From the NCBI GenBank assembly GCA_003194525.1, contig NBIV01000151.1, positions 141,806-205,805 on the forward strand: DNA of 64,000 nucleotides, given 5' to 3'. Every line of letters starts with the position of its first letter. The first letter of the stretch is position 1. The position numbers and the translations under genes were made by a program. The notes below the pieces were generated by a model that saw nothing but the letters and a program-made list of their open reading frames with translations, made no database searches and was not told where the DNA came from. The DNA comes from Gracilariopsis chorda. Its lineage: Eukaryota > Rhodophyta > Florideophyceae > Gracilariales > Gracilariaceae. Of the stretch, positions 11,262-23,307 are shown piece after piece.

Positions 11262-12035
11262 TTAGGAGGGCAGCGCGCCAGAGGAAGAAGGCGCTGGCGG
11301 CGCAGCACTGGAAGACCCCGCACCGCCACCGGAAGCAGAAGCGCCGGAAATACCACCATTAGACGGGCGTTTGCGCTTACGACGCTTAAACTGGCTACCA
11401 ACGGCGGGGGGCGGAACCGACTCGGGAAGCGTGTCCGCATCATTTGAACCTTCGGAATCCGTTAGGTGAACCAGGTTGAGCCCAAACCGCTGGTCCAAAT
11501 TCTCAGTCACCCATTGGGAGAGCGAAGCCATGTTTTCCTGGAGGACATTAGCGAGGTTGGAACGCAGCTCTTGCGTCTCCGCCTGTAGCGCTTCTAGCCT
11601 GACCGAACGGCGCAGCCAAGACCTGGCGGTCATGAGAATGTCTCCCAGGCGCCAATTGCCCGTGTAACCATTGGCGATCATTTCAGCTGACAGGCTCTCC
11701 AAAGCGGCATACGTCGCCACACCAAGCATGCGAGCGATCGCTTGCCTGGAGAGCTTAAGCAGCGGCGCCACGCTGACGCCGGCAGTGGTCACCTAAGGAA
11801 CAATTGTGAGCGCTGGAGCCGCTGCCACTGGTTCAGCCACCGCCTCGGGAGCAGCCAACTCAACCACAGGAGGCGCAGCAGCAATAGCTGGGGGATCCAC
11901 CGTTGGCGCGACCACTGCCGACACGAGCGGCTCCGTAACCACTGGAGCAGAATGTGGAACGCCACTCGGGATGGGATCCACAGGTTTGCCCCCAACGAGG
12001 TCCTCCACGCCGCTGGGGATTTCGGGGAGAGCCAA
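11262..12035 (-). pseudogene. Antisense ORF B near chromovirus, one in-frame stop
   Basis: On the minus strand a single frame runs 12035 to 11262, interrupted by one TAG at 11793-11795. The N-terminal half is Pro/Ala/Val-rich and low-complexity (PVVTEPLVSAVVAPTV). The C-terminal half has a helical segment (LRSNLANVLQENMASLSQWV) and ends in a basic patch FKRRKRKR followed by a Gly/Ser/Ala tail. I recognise no family. The DNA shares the CCANTGG word excess of the chromovirus, and it lies between pol and where a 3' LTR should be. Some plant gypsy elements (for example Grande, RIRE2) carry an antisense ORF in that place, which is a possible parallel. Confidence 0.5.
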
Positions 12036-12245
12036 AGGAATGTCGTCAGGCGCCAGACAACCAACGCAGAACCCTCGAGCCTTTGGATATTAATTCGCCA
12101 CGTCCTTACGAGAGATTACATCCGGAACGGCTCGCAATGGGAACGCAGGGTAACTCTTAACGTCTTCCATGCCTGAAGGATGGTGCGGGATTGCCTGAAT
12201 GCTATCCGTTTCATAATCGTACCAAAGGTAGCCCGGCGTGTTCGC

Positions 12246-12953
12246 CTAATCCACTCGGAGAACATAATCCAATAGGTTCTCAACACGCTCCGCGCCATAG
12301 GCGCTGTCCCTCACCAGATTCTGGATCCCTAGTCCCCGAAGGTACACAATGATTATCCTTGGGAGACGTACCAAACGACCAACAGGACTCGGGCAAGCGT
12401 TATCGTGGCTGCAGACACGGTAATCATTAGTACGAACGTTGCATCGCACGCCGAACCTGCAGGTATCGAGAAAGGCCATCAGGACGAAGACCGCCCACTC
12501 CACCGTGAGCACCTGCCAGGTTAGCCAGTTGCGTCTATCCGTAGGATCATTAACCATCTGCCTCGAGTGGAAAGCTGCCAATGGAGGAGTCGGCACTGCC
12601 AGAATGTTCGACAAGCGCCAGAAATCCTGCCAGTCTATATCCTGGAAGAACGTCATCCTAAGGTACAGACCGCCTCTGTCGGGAGCTTCCATGTCATGGA
12701 ACTCCACTTGGTGCCAGCAGAAAAGATACCCGAGGTTGGTGCGCATACGACCTTCAGGTTCCGTGAAATCGTTCCAATAGGTACGGTCCTTCACCCAGTA
12801 CATTTGGTCGTACGGGGGAGGGAACGACATCAATCCCAAGAGGTTGTGTCCTGAAGGCGGAAACTGTACCGATGGATCGGCGAAGTTGTCGTACAGTTCG
12901 CGCAGTAAGAGGTTGGACCGCCGCTGGTAATCTTCTTCCTTCAAGGTACGCAC
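12246..12953 (-). CDS. Antisense ORF A near chromovirus, unknown
   Basis: A 235-codon minus-strand ORF begins MRTLKEEDYQRRSNLLLREL and is rich in Trp and Tyr (YDQMYWVKDRTYWNDFTEPE, IDWQDFWRLSNIL, RRNWLTWQVLTVEW). A Cys/His-containing stretch lies near residue 170 (CRFGVRCNVRTNDYRVCSHD). It looks like a folded protein and is not low-complexity sequence. I recognise no family. It stands upstream of ORF B on the same strand, so the two could be parts of one broken gene (the intervening 12036-12245 has stops). CCANTGG words occur inside it, as in the neighbouring chromovirus, which suggests common origin with that element. Confidence 0.5.
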   Translation of the reverse strand: MRTLKEEDYQRRSNLLLRELYDNFADPSVQFPPSGHNLLGLMSFPPPYDQMYWVKDRTYWNDFTEPEGRMRTNLGYLFCWHQVEFHDMEAPDRGGLYLRMTFFQDIDWQDFWRLSNILAVPTPPLAAFHSRQMVNDPTDRRNWLTWQVLTVEWAVFVLMAFLDTCRFGVRCNVRTNDYRVCSHDNACPSPVGRLVRLPRIIIVYLRGLGIQNLVRDSAYGAERVENLLDYVLRVD

Positions 12954-13037
12954 ACGATGTACAATGCTCGGATGGACTTCTGAGTAACGGATTTAATGTC
13001 CAGAGTGGTATAAGAGGCAATTTTTGCATTAGCTCTT

Positions 13038-13788
13038 TTGACGCTGACCCCCTGCTGCTTTTCCAAACTCCTCAACACCAACGGTACACGCCAAATGCGA
13101 GCGTGCACCCTACAGCACTGCGAGCGCCGAGCTATGCTCAAAATGGGTGAGGAGAATGAAATTCTCAACGCAAACGTTGCATACGCGCAGCAGGTTTCAG
13201 ATGAGCGATCAGTCGAAGACGATGAGTCGTTGCTCATTGGTCGATTCTAAGGTGACGAAGAGGAGGTTCCTTCATGCTTCTTCGAAGACTCGGATGGTGG
13301 CATCCTGAATGAAGAAGAATGATAATCAAGGGATAAGAATGGCCTTGGAGGGAAGGACGAAAAGTACTGGACAGAAGATATAGATGAAGAACTGTGCACG
13401 AAATCCATACAGAACACGATACTGAATGAGACAATTGAGGAGTGTTTTAAAGCAGCTGTCTTAGCCTATCTGGAAACCATTCCTCTCGATGTTCCTGGTC
13501 TCATGGTTCTGAAGGAAGTTCAGTTTATGGTGGACTGCTTCGGGTACAGCTTTTTCATAAGGACTTTTATATGAGTTGGAGAACGAAACAGATCTCCGGA
13601 TAAGACAAAGTGTCTGAAGATTCGTGGTGCTGAACGTGGGAATAGAATGGTGCTGAAGAAGGGAATCTTGAAGTGCAATCAATACAATAACAAAATGAGG
13701 CGATGCCTCTTCTCGATAACGATTAAGACGAAAGATTCTGGGCAGGAGGAAGATGGTGGAATGATCTACTGGCCTAATTAAATGGTTG
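13038..13788 (+). pseudogene. Coding-like stretch, unrecognised
   Basis: One plus-strand frame reads through about 250 codons with only a few stops (near 13248, 13318 and 13572, ending about 13787), fewer than chance. It contains plausible protein segments such as KAAVLAYLETIPLDVPGLMV and KCLKIRGAERGNRMVLKKG. I do not recognise a domain. It could be the remains of a transposon or gene. Confidence 0.2.
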
Positions 13789-13789
13789 T

Positions 13790-16700
13790 AAAAATGGACA
13801 TCGTCCCTCTGGGAGCTTGGACATTAGACATCTCAAGCCGCAAATGCGTTCTAAAACGATGCATAAGACGAACGATTTGCGTATGAGCTTTAGAGATACG
13901 AGACGATACCTGGAAGACAAGTACAATCAAAGGGTGCTCACAGTATCTTACACGAAACAGGCTTCTTCAATAGTACATATGGCAATTGGATGAAATGGCG
14001 TCATCAGCTTCACCCCAAAGTCATACAAGACGCCTTTCTTTGCATCGAAAGATAGAACGATAAGAAAACCGAAGACAATGTTCAGGACACAATACGGGCC
14101 GTTGGCTTACCACACAAGTTAGCACAGAAATTGTCAAAATTAAAAAGAGAACATTCCAGTGATACATCCGGAAGATAAACATATGCAGTCAGTTAAACAA
14201 ACTTCTGTGTTCAGAGAGCGAATGTGACACACTGCAAGATTGCAGAGCATTTGATTATGTCTTCTTAAGCATATGATGCAGAGCTAATGCGGGCTAAAGT
14301 GTCATCGCTGCTGATGGGCTTCATGTCTTTCACTATCTTTACTCTTAAACGGTTGTTACTTCGCGTTTCTTCCGTAATATTCACAATGCATTCCATTCTC
14401 AATTTCTTGTTTATATGTGAGCGACTCGATGACGTTCATGTCCGCTTTATTCACGACGATAGACAACAAATCCCTTAACCATCCGAATGAAATGATTTGA
14501 TCTGGATCTTACGCAGCCCAAACAACTGCCCTTTCTGTTCCGCGTTTTGTATAAAAAACTTGGAAATGAATAAAGCGCATCCGTGGCTTTGGAATGAAGC
14601 AAGCACTAGCGTTTGAAGCGGAGCAAGATAAGACTTTAGTTTGAAACAATGCATGTTTCACTGAAAGGTTGCTGAATCCGTGAGGGACCCAATCGCCTGT
14701 ACATTTTGCTTCTCTCGTTACTAGAGAAAAGACAGATACACATTTTTAAGGCGGACTCGCTTCTGACCAAGACATATGTTTTCTGTTATTGAGCATGGGT
14801 TTCGGAGAATGAGCTGGTATATGGCAGCAGCATCCCCTTTCCTAGTGGGCTTGGAGTGTAGGACTATGTGTGTGGTGCAAGTTTCTTTGAGAGACCCAAT
14901 GCCCAGGGAGTCGTTAAGCTCGTCTCTGCGATGGGCGCACTGATCGCCTCTCCGGACTTGGGATGTCGCCAAGTTAGACTAGGGATGGACTGTTTGGTGC
15001 TTTGGGTTGACAATCACCGTTGCTGACCTTGTAGGTACGTCGCAAAAAGGCCAAATGTCTGCGCGACAATAGTAGGCTTGGAATTCTTCATCAAAAGACG
15101 ATTACGCCACCGTTCCCCTGACTTTTCTCCATCCTGAAGGAGCTCCAACGAAGACATGACGCGATCGGAAATTCAAGGATATTTATTGGAAGGTAGAGGA
15201 AAGGGTTGATGGACCTTGAACAGTTGCAAGCAAATTCTGTTTTTGCCAATGTTCCCGACGATATGAGGATTGGCAGAAGAGAATGCAATCATGATCTTTT
15301 TGCTACACAGAGTGGTACGTGCAAAGCAACTTGTCTTGGTGTGCCCCTTAGCCGGTGACGTTTATAGATGGAGAAGTTGAGGTAAAATTTAGGGAACAAG
15401 AGGTGGAAGGCGATGATCATCGTGGACAAAATGCTCACGCGGACCAGTTTACCTCTCAGATCTAACGCTTTCTTTGCTTCATCACAAAGTAGCTCAGTGA
15501 CGGTAACATGGCTGAGAATTTTCGTCTTCAGCTACGATAACAAGGAAAGCGTTATGGGTATTGGAGGTTTGTAGTAAACCTCACGATGTACGAGTAATAG
15601 ACGTACACGCTCACAATAAATAAGAAGACGAAGAAGTCACTGGCATACCACCCAAAAGCGTACGCCTTTTGTCTATTTCCTCAATACTACCGTAATGCTC
15701 ACTCTCTCACATTGGTACGCCATTTATTGTAAGATTGCACTTTTTCTACACTGTGGTACGCCAACAGCTGCACTGAACTTTTGCTAGGGTGTTCGCTAAA
15801 CCATTGCACATTGACCACAATCTGGCCAACACTCACAACGCCACATGCCAGGACTGCCTCCATCTTTCGGAGCCCAACAAGACATCTGCCGTAACCTTCA
15901 AAATTTCGGCTGCTGGAGAAAACAATTTCATGTGCAATAAAACTGGTATAGAGCACCTGGAATAAGTATTGTTCGTATGTTGGGGTACATTCTTGTGGCC
16001 TTTTAGCAATGCTCGGAGCATGGTGCAATTTTGTAGCACTTTTGTATGCTACCTACAAATGGTGTCCGAGAAAGTGGTGTACGAAATCCATTCAATTGGC
16101 AAAGTAGCTCAGACTTTACGTCATTTGGAATAATTCCTGCAAATGACCTGGGGTTCCAGGTTGTACACTTGTACGCCATTTTTGTTTATATGACACGACA
16201 AGCGCGTGCCACGTATGACGCTGGTGCCACAGTGTGATTGGCACAACACGCGCGCGCGGCACAGGGCATGGCACGGCGCGGAATGGCGCTCGATACTCGT
16301 GAAAAGTTGTACCGAACTGGCCACCTCGGCTGTCCACACGCCATGAAACTGCTTCAAGGCAACAAGCCAGCAGAATTAGCATGGGCTTTCGTTTCAAGCT
16401 GTTCTTTCGTTTCTCTCAATCAATTTACATTATGGCAATCAAAGAATGGCAAAGTCGCTACTTTCATGAACGCCGTGGCCTTGTACACTGAGAAATCACT
16501 CAGTGATTGCAAATGTGATGATCGTGCTGGCGTCAGTGCTTAGAATCCTCATAGTATCAATTCTCGATGTAGCCGCGCAGCATACTGGGCAGCGAGGGGA
16601 AGCGAGTGTCCGGGAGAGAAAATGTTTCCTCTGTGTCACCATGGCCTTCGTCACACGAGACAACATCGTCGGCACCGGGAGTTTATTTGTGCAGGTGACC

Positions 16701-17530
16701 GCCGTCACTGCCACGTGTCCACCTAACCTCATTGCGCCTTGCCAGAGAACTTACGCCATTTACACTCGAGTCTTATCACAATTTTCCTTGAGCAGCACGG
16801 GGATTTACTAACACCAATATAACCAGAACTTGCTCAATCAAAGGCACTTTAAATATACATTCAATCATTTAAAGCTTACCAACAAGTGCTGAGTCACAAA
16901 ATTTCGATAAATCTTGCCACCAAGGGCGCAGTCAAAACACAGGAAATATTTTTGGAGCCCTTTAGGACTGTTATGGTTCGCTGGGTTCTGAAAAGATGCT
17001 TTCAGGCATATAAGATTTTCCAGAAACTGGAAAACGGTCAAAAAGTTACAATAGTTTAGGAATTTGTATTTATCATTTAAAGAACGTTGTTATCACTTTT
17101 CGTATCACTATTAGCAAACAACGACAGACTTTATCACTATTTATTGCGTTTTCTCGCTATATGCATCACATCCAAAAGTTGATTTCGATATTCTATCAAA
17201 GACAGCAGCTTGTATTGAATCTTTTAGGACGTATTAGTGATATTAATATACTTTCTATGGCCTTACAAGCACGTTTCTACTAAACTTTGCGTGCATGAAC
17301 CACCTCTTTTCTAGCGGTACGGTCCCGCATCAGCCCAATCAAACAAGTATGTTTTAGAACTGCTTTCAAATCTGTCTGATATACAATAATTACAAGCTTC
17401 TTCTTTGGTACGAAATGTAGAAGACAGACAAAAAAAGAAACGGCTATCCTTGAGATCAGAACTTACTACAAAATCTAAGATAGCTACACTCTTCTGAGAA
17501 GCGCAAAGAGGGCTCATATATATTTCTTTC
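13790..17530. other. No recognisable gene or RNA
   Basis: About 3.7 kb in which I found no supported coding region on either strand. Short ORFs are present, but none shows motifs. The part from about 16,800 to 17,300 is AT-rich. A word GTACGCCA recurs at about 15,714, 15,753 and 16,170 without clear structure. Old transposon debris is possible. Confidence 0.4.
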
Positions 17531-17534
17531 TTGT

Positions 17535-19366
17535 CTTCTTGGCTGTCCAAATGACGGCTCACAGAACCCGATCACAGTGCTTACCGAGTGCCATTTCGCT
17601 CTCTCATCATGACAGCCTCATCATTGTGCATGTCAATGTACACACGCCCGTGTCTCCATCCGAGAACCGCAGTCCTTCCATCGCCACTTATTGCAACGCA
17701 AGCATGGTTCTTAGCCCAGTGTACTCGAATAATAAAACATGCCCATCGCAAGAAACGACGAGCAACTGTTCCCGACTGCAGAGAGCGATCAAGCTTACAA
17801 CCAGAATCTGTGTCCCACACCACAACTCTCCAATCCATATACCCAGTGACCAACTTCTTAAGGTTGCGTGGGAACGCACTACTACAGCCCCGCAACAATG
17901 AAAACACATTCCCTCGTCCATAGTTGCCACGACCTCCAGATTGTACGCTCCTAGTGGTGGCTGAACCAAGCTGGTACGTTTTCCTCTTTACATGGAATCT
18001 ATTATATTCAATAACACATCACACCCCATCCACAGCTGTCCAGAGAATCCTTATCACATCCCCGCCATGACACATAGCGAGAAAGTTGTAGCAGTATTCA
18101 GTTTGGATACTTTCCGACAATGGTCCCCTGGCGTGGTTCAGAACACCAACCGAAGGTTTCACCCACGGTTGAGGCGCACATTCCTCCACCTCACATAAAA
18201 GGCTTCGCGTTCTTTCGTATTGATCTGCTTACCACACCACGCGTTCATAGATTTGAAGCCACGTCTCATACGCGTTCTCCACCAAGTGCATAAAGCGCAT
18301 TTGGGCTGCACTTCCATTAAGTCTCAAATTTGCTACCAAATCTGCATGCTCACCGCCACATCTCTCTGCAACTCGTATTCCTATCGCCAATTCCTGTTCA
18401 ATACCAACTATTCCACTCTCCTGAAGACGTATTAGCATCCATTGCGCCCTCTCTAGCAGCCACACACCCTCTTGCGTTTCAGCGGCTGCATGTAGACTGC
18501 GAAACACATTGTCATGGAAATATCTGTCATCCTCCACTTCCCACCACTGTGTGAACATAACCGTCCCTTCCCTTATTGCTTCGATTTCTGCCCCACTATT
18601 GACAGGGCATTCCCTCTGAACGTAGTTCTTAAGCAGAGTCTTAAGCCATTTATGCTTTTTACATCGCGCTACCATCTTGTTGACAATGTCCCACACAAGA
18701 CTATGAACCTGAAACGAGAATTCATTCTCTTCTTTCCTCGGCATTCTTATAAGAGAAACACCTTCAAACAATCCCGGAATCTGTACAGCGTTGCCCAACT
18801 CGTCGAAGTTTCAAAAAATGTGCAGCACTAGTCCGCTAACGCTTTGCTGCTTCTGTGGAACCCAAAACGCTTCGAACATCTCTTCAAACCGCTTTTCGAA
18901 GCTCCATTCCAAATCAAGCACAGTAAGAAATCTTTCTACTATCAGTCTCAACGTACCATACAGTTTCGTACTGCCACTTGCAATGCTCTTCGCTTTCGAT
19001 TTCAGTCGTAGTAGTAGTTGCTCCACGCATGCTCATTCATCCTGTTCTATTTACTCTCCATCCCCTTGGTCAAGGCATTGTACGCGAGTCTCAACACCAC
19101 GGAACAGTGCGCTTCGTTAGCACCACTGCCTTGATGAACAACCTGTCTGTCATGAAGTAATAATCAGCGGCGTCCTCTCCCTGTGTTGCACCACATAACT
19201 GTGGCATGAAGGCTTCTAAATGCTTGGGGTTTTGTTCTATATGTCCAAGGACGTCAAGAGCATCGACACGTACTTGTTGATTGTTAACCAGTGCGTGCCG
19301 CCCTTTCTGGAGGTGTATCATCATGCCATCAATGTATATTGCGCCTACCTGCTGCATATCTGGCAC
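17535..19366 (-). pseudogene. WD40-type (NB-ARC/WD40-like) gene relic
   Basis: Minus-strand pieces in several frames look like one decayed signalling-type gene. The 5' part (18229-18798) is a helical block with VHSLVWDIVNKMVARCKKHKWL and an ERAQWMLIRLQESGIVGIEQ segment, resembling the winged-helix/TPR region that follows NB-ARC domains. The 3' part (17581-17969) holds WD40-like units: KLVTGYMDWRVVVWDTDSG, LLVVSCDGHVLLFEY and CVAISGDGRTAVLGWRHGRV. Two further fragments lie at 18811-19026 and 19091-19366. Frameshifts separate all pieces. The beta-propeller assignment is reasonable; the NB-ARC link rests on analogy with the gene at 42.5-43.8 kb. Confidence 0.5.
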
Positions 19367-19691
19367 ACCTCCGTCACCTTTTTTTCGTCGCCTTTAACGC
19401 TTCCGTGCACACCATTATGTACGGCTACTACGCCTTTTGCACGCTGTCCGAGTCTCATGATGCGTCCTCACTACGGCCGCAACAGCTTGACTTCCCTGCA
19501 ACGTCAAATGCACCACCTTCATCGCTTCCGCAGCTGTTGGGCGTAACTCCAGAGCGGAATTCCCTTGCACTGAGAATGAATGGTTTATTACAGACAGGAT
19601 TGACTCTCCGTGCAGTGCGGAAAAGCTATGTTACATGAACATATTCAACACAGACGCCTGATCTTGATTCACAATCAATCAACGCGGCAGC

Positions 19692-19960
19692 GGAACCTAT
19701 GCATTAGATAAAAACCGCACGGTGGTGGAATCTATGCATCAGACTAAGACGGCACGGTGGCAGAACCCATGAATTACACAAAGATGGCGCAGCGGCGGAA
19801 CCTATGCATTAGACAAAGACGGCGCGGCGGCGGAAACTATGCATTAGACTAAGAAGGCACGGCGGTGGCGGCAGAGCTTCATGCATAGGCTACACAGCGG
19901 CGGCGGCAGAGCTTCATGCGTAGACTACAGGGTGGCGGCGATGTTTCACACATAAAATGC
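19692..19960. repeat. GC-rich minisatellite, 35-36 bp unit
   Basis: About five consecutive imperfect copies of a 35-36 bp unit that includes GGAACCTATGCATTAGAC followed by AAAGACGGCGCGGCGGC. Two or three more diverged copies (CAGAGCTTCATGCATAGGCT type) extend the array to the right. It lies between the WD40 relic and the DDE transposase. Confidence 0.85.
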
Positions 19961-20883
19961 ACAGCGGAGGTGGCAAGGAATCATGCGACATTGCACAATG
20001 CTGGGAGAAGCAGCGGGCTTCGCTGAAGCGAAACTTAGAGTGGCAACGGCCCATAAATGAGCATTGTAATTGCGATGATGTGCAGATTTGTCGGCCTTAG
20101 TGACATCATGGTCCTTCCGTGAAGTACGTTGAGTAGATTTTCTTGTGTCAATGCATCAGATCTGACTACTTGGTGAGTTTCGTGAACGAGAACATAACTT
20201 GAGTGACGTTCTCATATCCGTGAAAGCTTTGCCTCTAAATGGAAGTAAATGAAGTATGTTGCAAATTCATTGCACGTCTTTTTTTAGCCAATTGCTGATC
20301 ATAATAAAGGCACAAAAAAGTAACACAAACCTCTCAAAGAATACGAGCCGTCCTGCTTACAACGAGCGTTGATTATACAAGATCTTCCTTGCACAAAGCA
20401 CAAAGCGTTTGTCATCAACAGCGTTTTTACAACAGATGGCACACTGTCGTGTGACCTAACTTTACGTAGGTTGTAGAGTACAGTAACGCAAATTGTAAGC
20501 TTTAACAAATTTGAATTAAACTTCAATATAACCTCAATCGAGAGATTGCCTACGTGAACTAGCAGACAGATATCAACAAAGCATACATAAAAATATGAAT
20601 CTAAAGGACGTATGCACAAATTAGTGAGTCGAGTGCAGATACTCCCTCTGCCATACGACACTGCTGTGCAACCTATGACAAAGGCGGTATCTACGCAGCT
20701 AGAAAAAGCAACCACACCGGATTAAACCCTATGAAAAACTAAGACTACGTCTACAAAATGTTATCATTAGGCATAGACTACGTAACTGCAGTTAAACACA
20801 TAAAACCCGTAGTAGACTACAATAAACATAACTTTACAGACTCTTCTACGGTTTCTACAGACCTCCCTATCTCCAAACAACGT

Positions 20884-22160
20884 GATGGCCAATATTTCGC
20901 CCTCTGACGCTGCGAACGCGCTGAACTTGCTGGCTGAAGCACCTTTGCAACGCCAGCAGGAAATTGACGCTGCGCCCAGCACTCCCACCCATTCCGATAG
21001 TGACGAAGATTCGGGCTCTCAAAGCCCAATCTTAGAAACTTTCTACAGCAAGAATGGTCAAAAAACCTTCTTCGAATGACAAATTTTGATGCGTCAGAAT
21101 TTCAACAGGTCTGCAGTTTTTTGTCGAGTTTTATTCGTGAATACTGGAACACGGGCCGTGGAAAGAAAATTTCAGTTTCTGGGAAAGATGTTTTATTTAT
21201 GATGCTGACTGTCGTTAAAAACGTTGGTAAATGGCACTTTCTGGCAAATATTTTCAAAATGAAAACGACTACTTCTGAGCGTTTAATCAACAAATTTATC
21301 GATATCATTGCAGACCACGTGTGTGACGAGTTCGTCTTAGAAACCGACGTCCATTGGTCTATGCAAAAATCTATCGAAAAGAACAAGGAATTTAAATATT
21401 TTAAGTATGCATACTACGCCATTGATGTTACTTTTCAGCAATCCTACCGTCCATTCGGAGGTGTTGAAGAAGGGAAAAAATATTTTAGTGGAAAGCATAA
21501 GCTTTACGGATTTAAGGTTGAGGTGTCTGTGCTACCGATTGGTTTGGCAATTGGATTCTCTAATCATTACCCTGGGTCATTAGCGAAGGTTGATATTGTG
21601 CATGAAAATTCTGAAAAATGGCATGCAGTTGCTTGAAGAAGAGAAATTTGGAGAAGAGTAATACGGATATTGGAATTTTATCTGGTGAGTACGAAGGTTA
21701 CTGCACTGTACTCTTGGACAATGGATATCAGGGAGCAAAGGAATTTTGCAGGGCTATACATTCCAAAAAGAAGCCAAGGAACGGGTTGCTTAGTTTGGAT
21801 GAGGAAAGTGAAAATAGGAAAATTTCATTGGATCGGATTATCGTCGAGAATTATTTCGGTCAATTGTGCAATTTGTGGTCTATTTTATCCTTCAAGTTTA
21901 GGTGGAACGAAAAATTGTAGAACAAAATTTCTATATTTAGTCTTGGAATGAGAAACATGCATGTAACTTTGTATCCGCTCCGAAACATGTATGAAGCATT
22001 TTATGTGCGTGTCATGAACAGACAGTATATAATAGAGGAGGAAATTGGAAAGAAGAGGAGATTGGCAATTCAGAAATGTCGCAAAAAGCGGCAGCGTCGC
22101 TTGCACGTTCAGTTTCGTAACGTTGCGAGCGATGACAAGACGCTAGATCCGCACTGTTGA
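20884..22160 (+). pseudogene. DDE transposase (Harbinger/ISL2EU-like), frameshifted
   Basis: A cut-and-paste transposase of the DDE_Tnp_4 type. The first piece (20884-21079) is an N-terminal leader; it ends in an ATGA overlap with the second (21076-21636), which has helical N-terminal sequence and the first catalytic Asp in YYAIDVTFQQSY, followed by EEGKKYFSGKHKLYGFKVEV. After a frameshift near 21,625 the third piece has the second Asp in TVLLDNGYQGAKEF and the glutamate in DRIIVENYFGQL. A TAG at 21,918 interrupts the same frame before the conserved tail MHVTLYPLRNMYEAFY and a basic KKRRLAIQKCRKKRQRR end. All three catalytic residues survive, but two shifts and one stop disable it. I did not find clear terminal inverted repeats. 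Confidence 0.85.
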
Positions 22161-22548
22161 TTGGCAAGTACGTAATTTGGAGTTTTACTGGTGTGTTTAG
22201 CTAAGAACGCTAGTACTACAATTCATGTTAAGTTTATGAGTAAGTGAATTGTTTGCATTACATGCGGTGCTGTGCGCCACCTGCGCATTAACTCGATAGC
22301 AACGCAAATCCAAGCTCTTTGCGTTTCAGTAGAGTAACTGCTTTGTAGTCTTAATGAATACTGCAGTTTCTCTAGTACTATACGCCACGTGAATCTTCCC
22401 AGATCCCTGTTTGGTAAGGTTCATTGTATTGAAATATGTGAGTTTGAAACCGGTTCAGCAAAGCCACCACTCAGGAGTGCTATTAACGATTCGCTAATGG
22501 CACTGTCATGATTCATTGAAGAAGACAATTACTGCTTAAAAGCCTGCT

Positions 22549-22612
22549 AAGGAAGAGAACTCCTGCAATCAAAGCCCACTAAGGAAGAGAACTCCTGCAA
22601 TCAAAGCCCGCT
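22549..22612. repeat. Two-copy 32-bp direct repeat
   Basis: Two adjacent copies of a 32-bp unit (AAGGAAGAGAACTCCTGC at the start of each) differ at a single base. Nothing coding is visible around it. Confidence 0.9.
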
Positions 22613-22889
22613 AGTTTTCAAGGTACTTGCTGAGAGTTCTTCCTGCACGTCAATGGCCGATCAAGTGGAAGGTTTTTCGTCCAATCCAGCTAGGGCAAGT
22701 TGCAAATGATTTTCGGCCAAGCTGTCTGAGAAAAATCAGAAAATGGGTTCATTTTTCTCCCTCGCTGGAACTGCCTAGAAGCAGTACTCTAGGCGCCACG
22801 ATATAATTTCTGGAATCGTTCAATACTGGCAAGAAGAGCTAAAGACACAGCAGACTGAAAGGTAAGAGACACATTTGTTTTGTTGAATA

Positions 22890-23230
22890 GAACTTTATTG
22901 TCCTGCCTATTTGCAGCAATTTGACTGTCTCCGATATTGACGTGGACCACGTTCTGGACGATATGATAGCAAACGGATTGAAAATAGTTGGCGTAAGTAT
23001 GCTTTCAGATGCCGTTTTTGGGCACATTGCTTGACGAAAAGAATCTGAGTCCGAATGGTCCCTACTTTTGGAGAAATGCAAGGAACGTATCGAGAACTAT
23101 TCTTATCCTGTAATCGGAAGCAGCCGGTTGACTTCTTTATCAAATATTCCGAATGGAAGCAGCCACAGCGGATTGGCTCGGAATGCAACCGGCTTCGTAC
23201 CCAGAAGCGATTCTTTCTATCTTCGCGAGT
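22890..23230 (+). other. Possible coding remnant, unrecognised
   Basis: Plus-strand reading gives NLTVSDIDVDHVLDDMIANG, followed by a GTAAGT at about 22,993 and then SLLLEKCKERIENYSYPVIG. The pieces look protein-like and an intron is conceivable, but I do not recognise the product. Confidence 0.2.
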
Positions 23231-23307
23231 CGTAAGACGTTGTAATTCTATGATGTTGAGAACATCATGAACAAATAAACAAGCAAAATATGTATACTGC
23301 ATGACCA

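Noticed and set aside
3000-13000. LTR pair for the chromovirus
   Set aside because: I compared 2.9-3.7 kb with 10.5-13.1 kb by eye and found no convincing direct repeat, so edges are left open.
20299-20715. 138-codon minus-strand ORF before the DDE transposase
   Set aside because: Cys/Val/Leu-rich composition, no motif, and AT-rich surroundings; probably chance.
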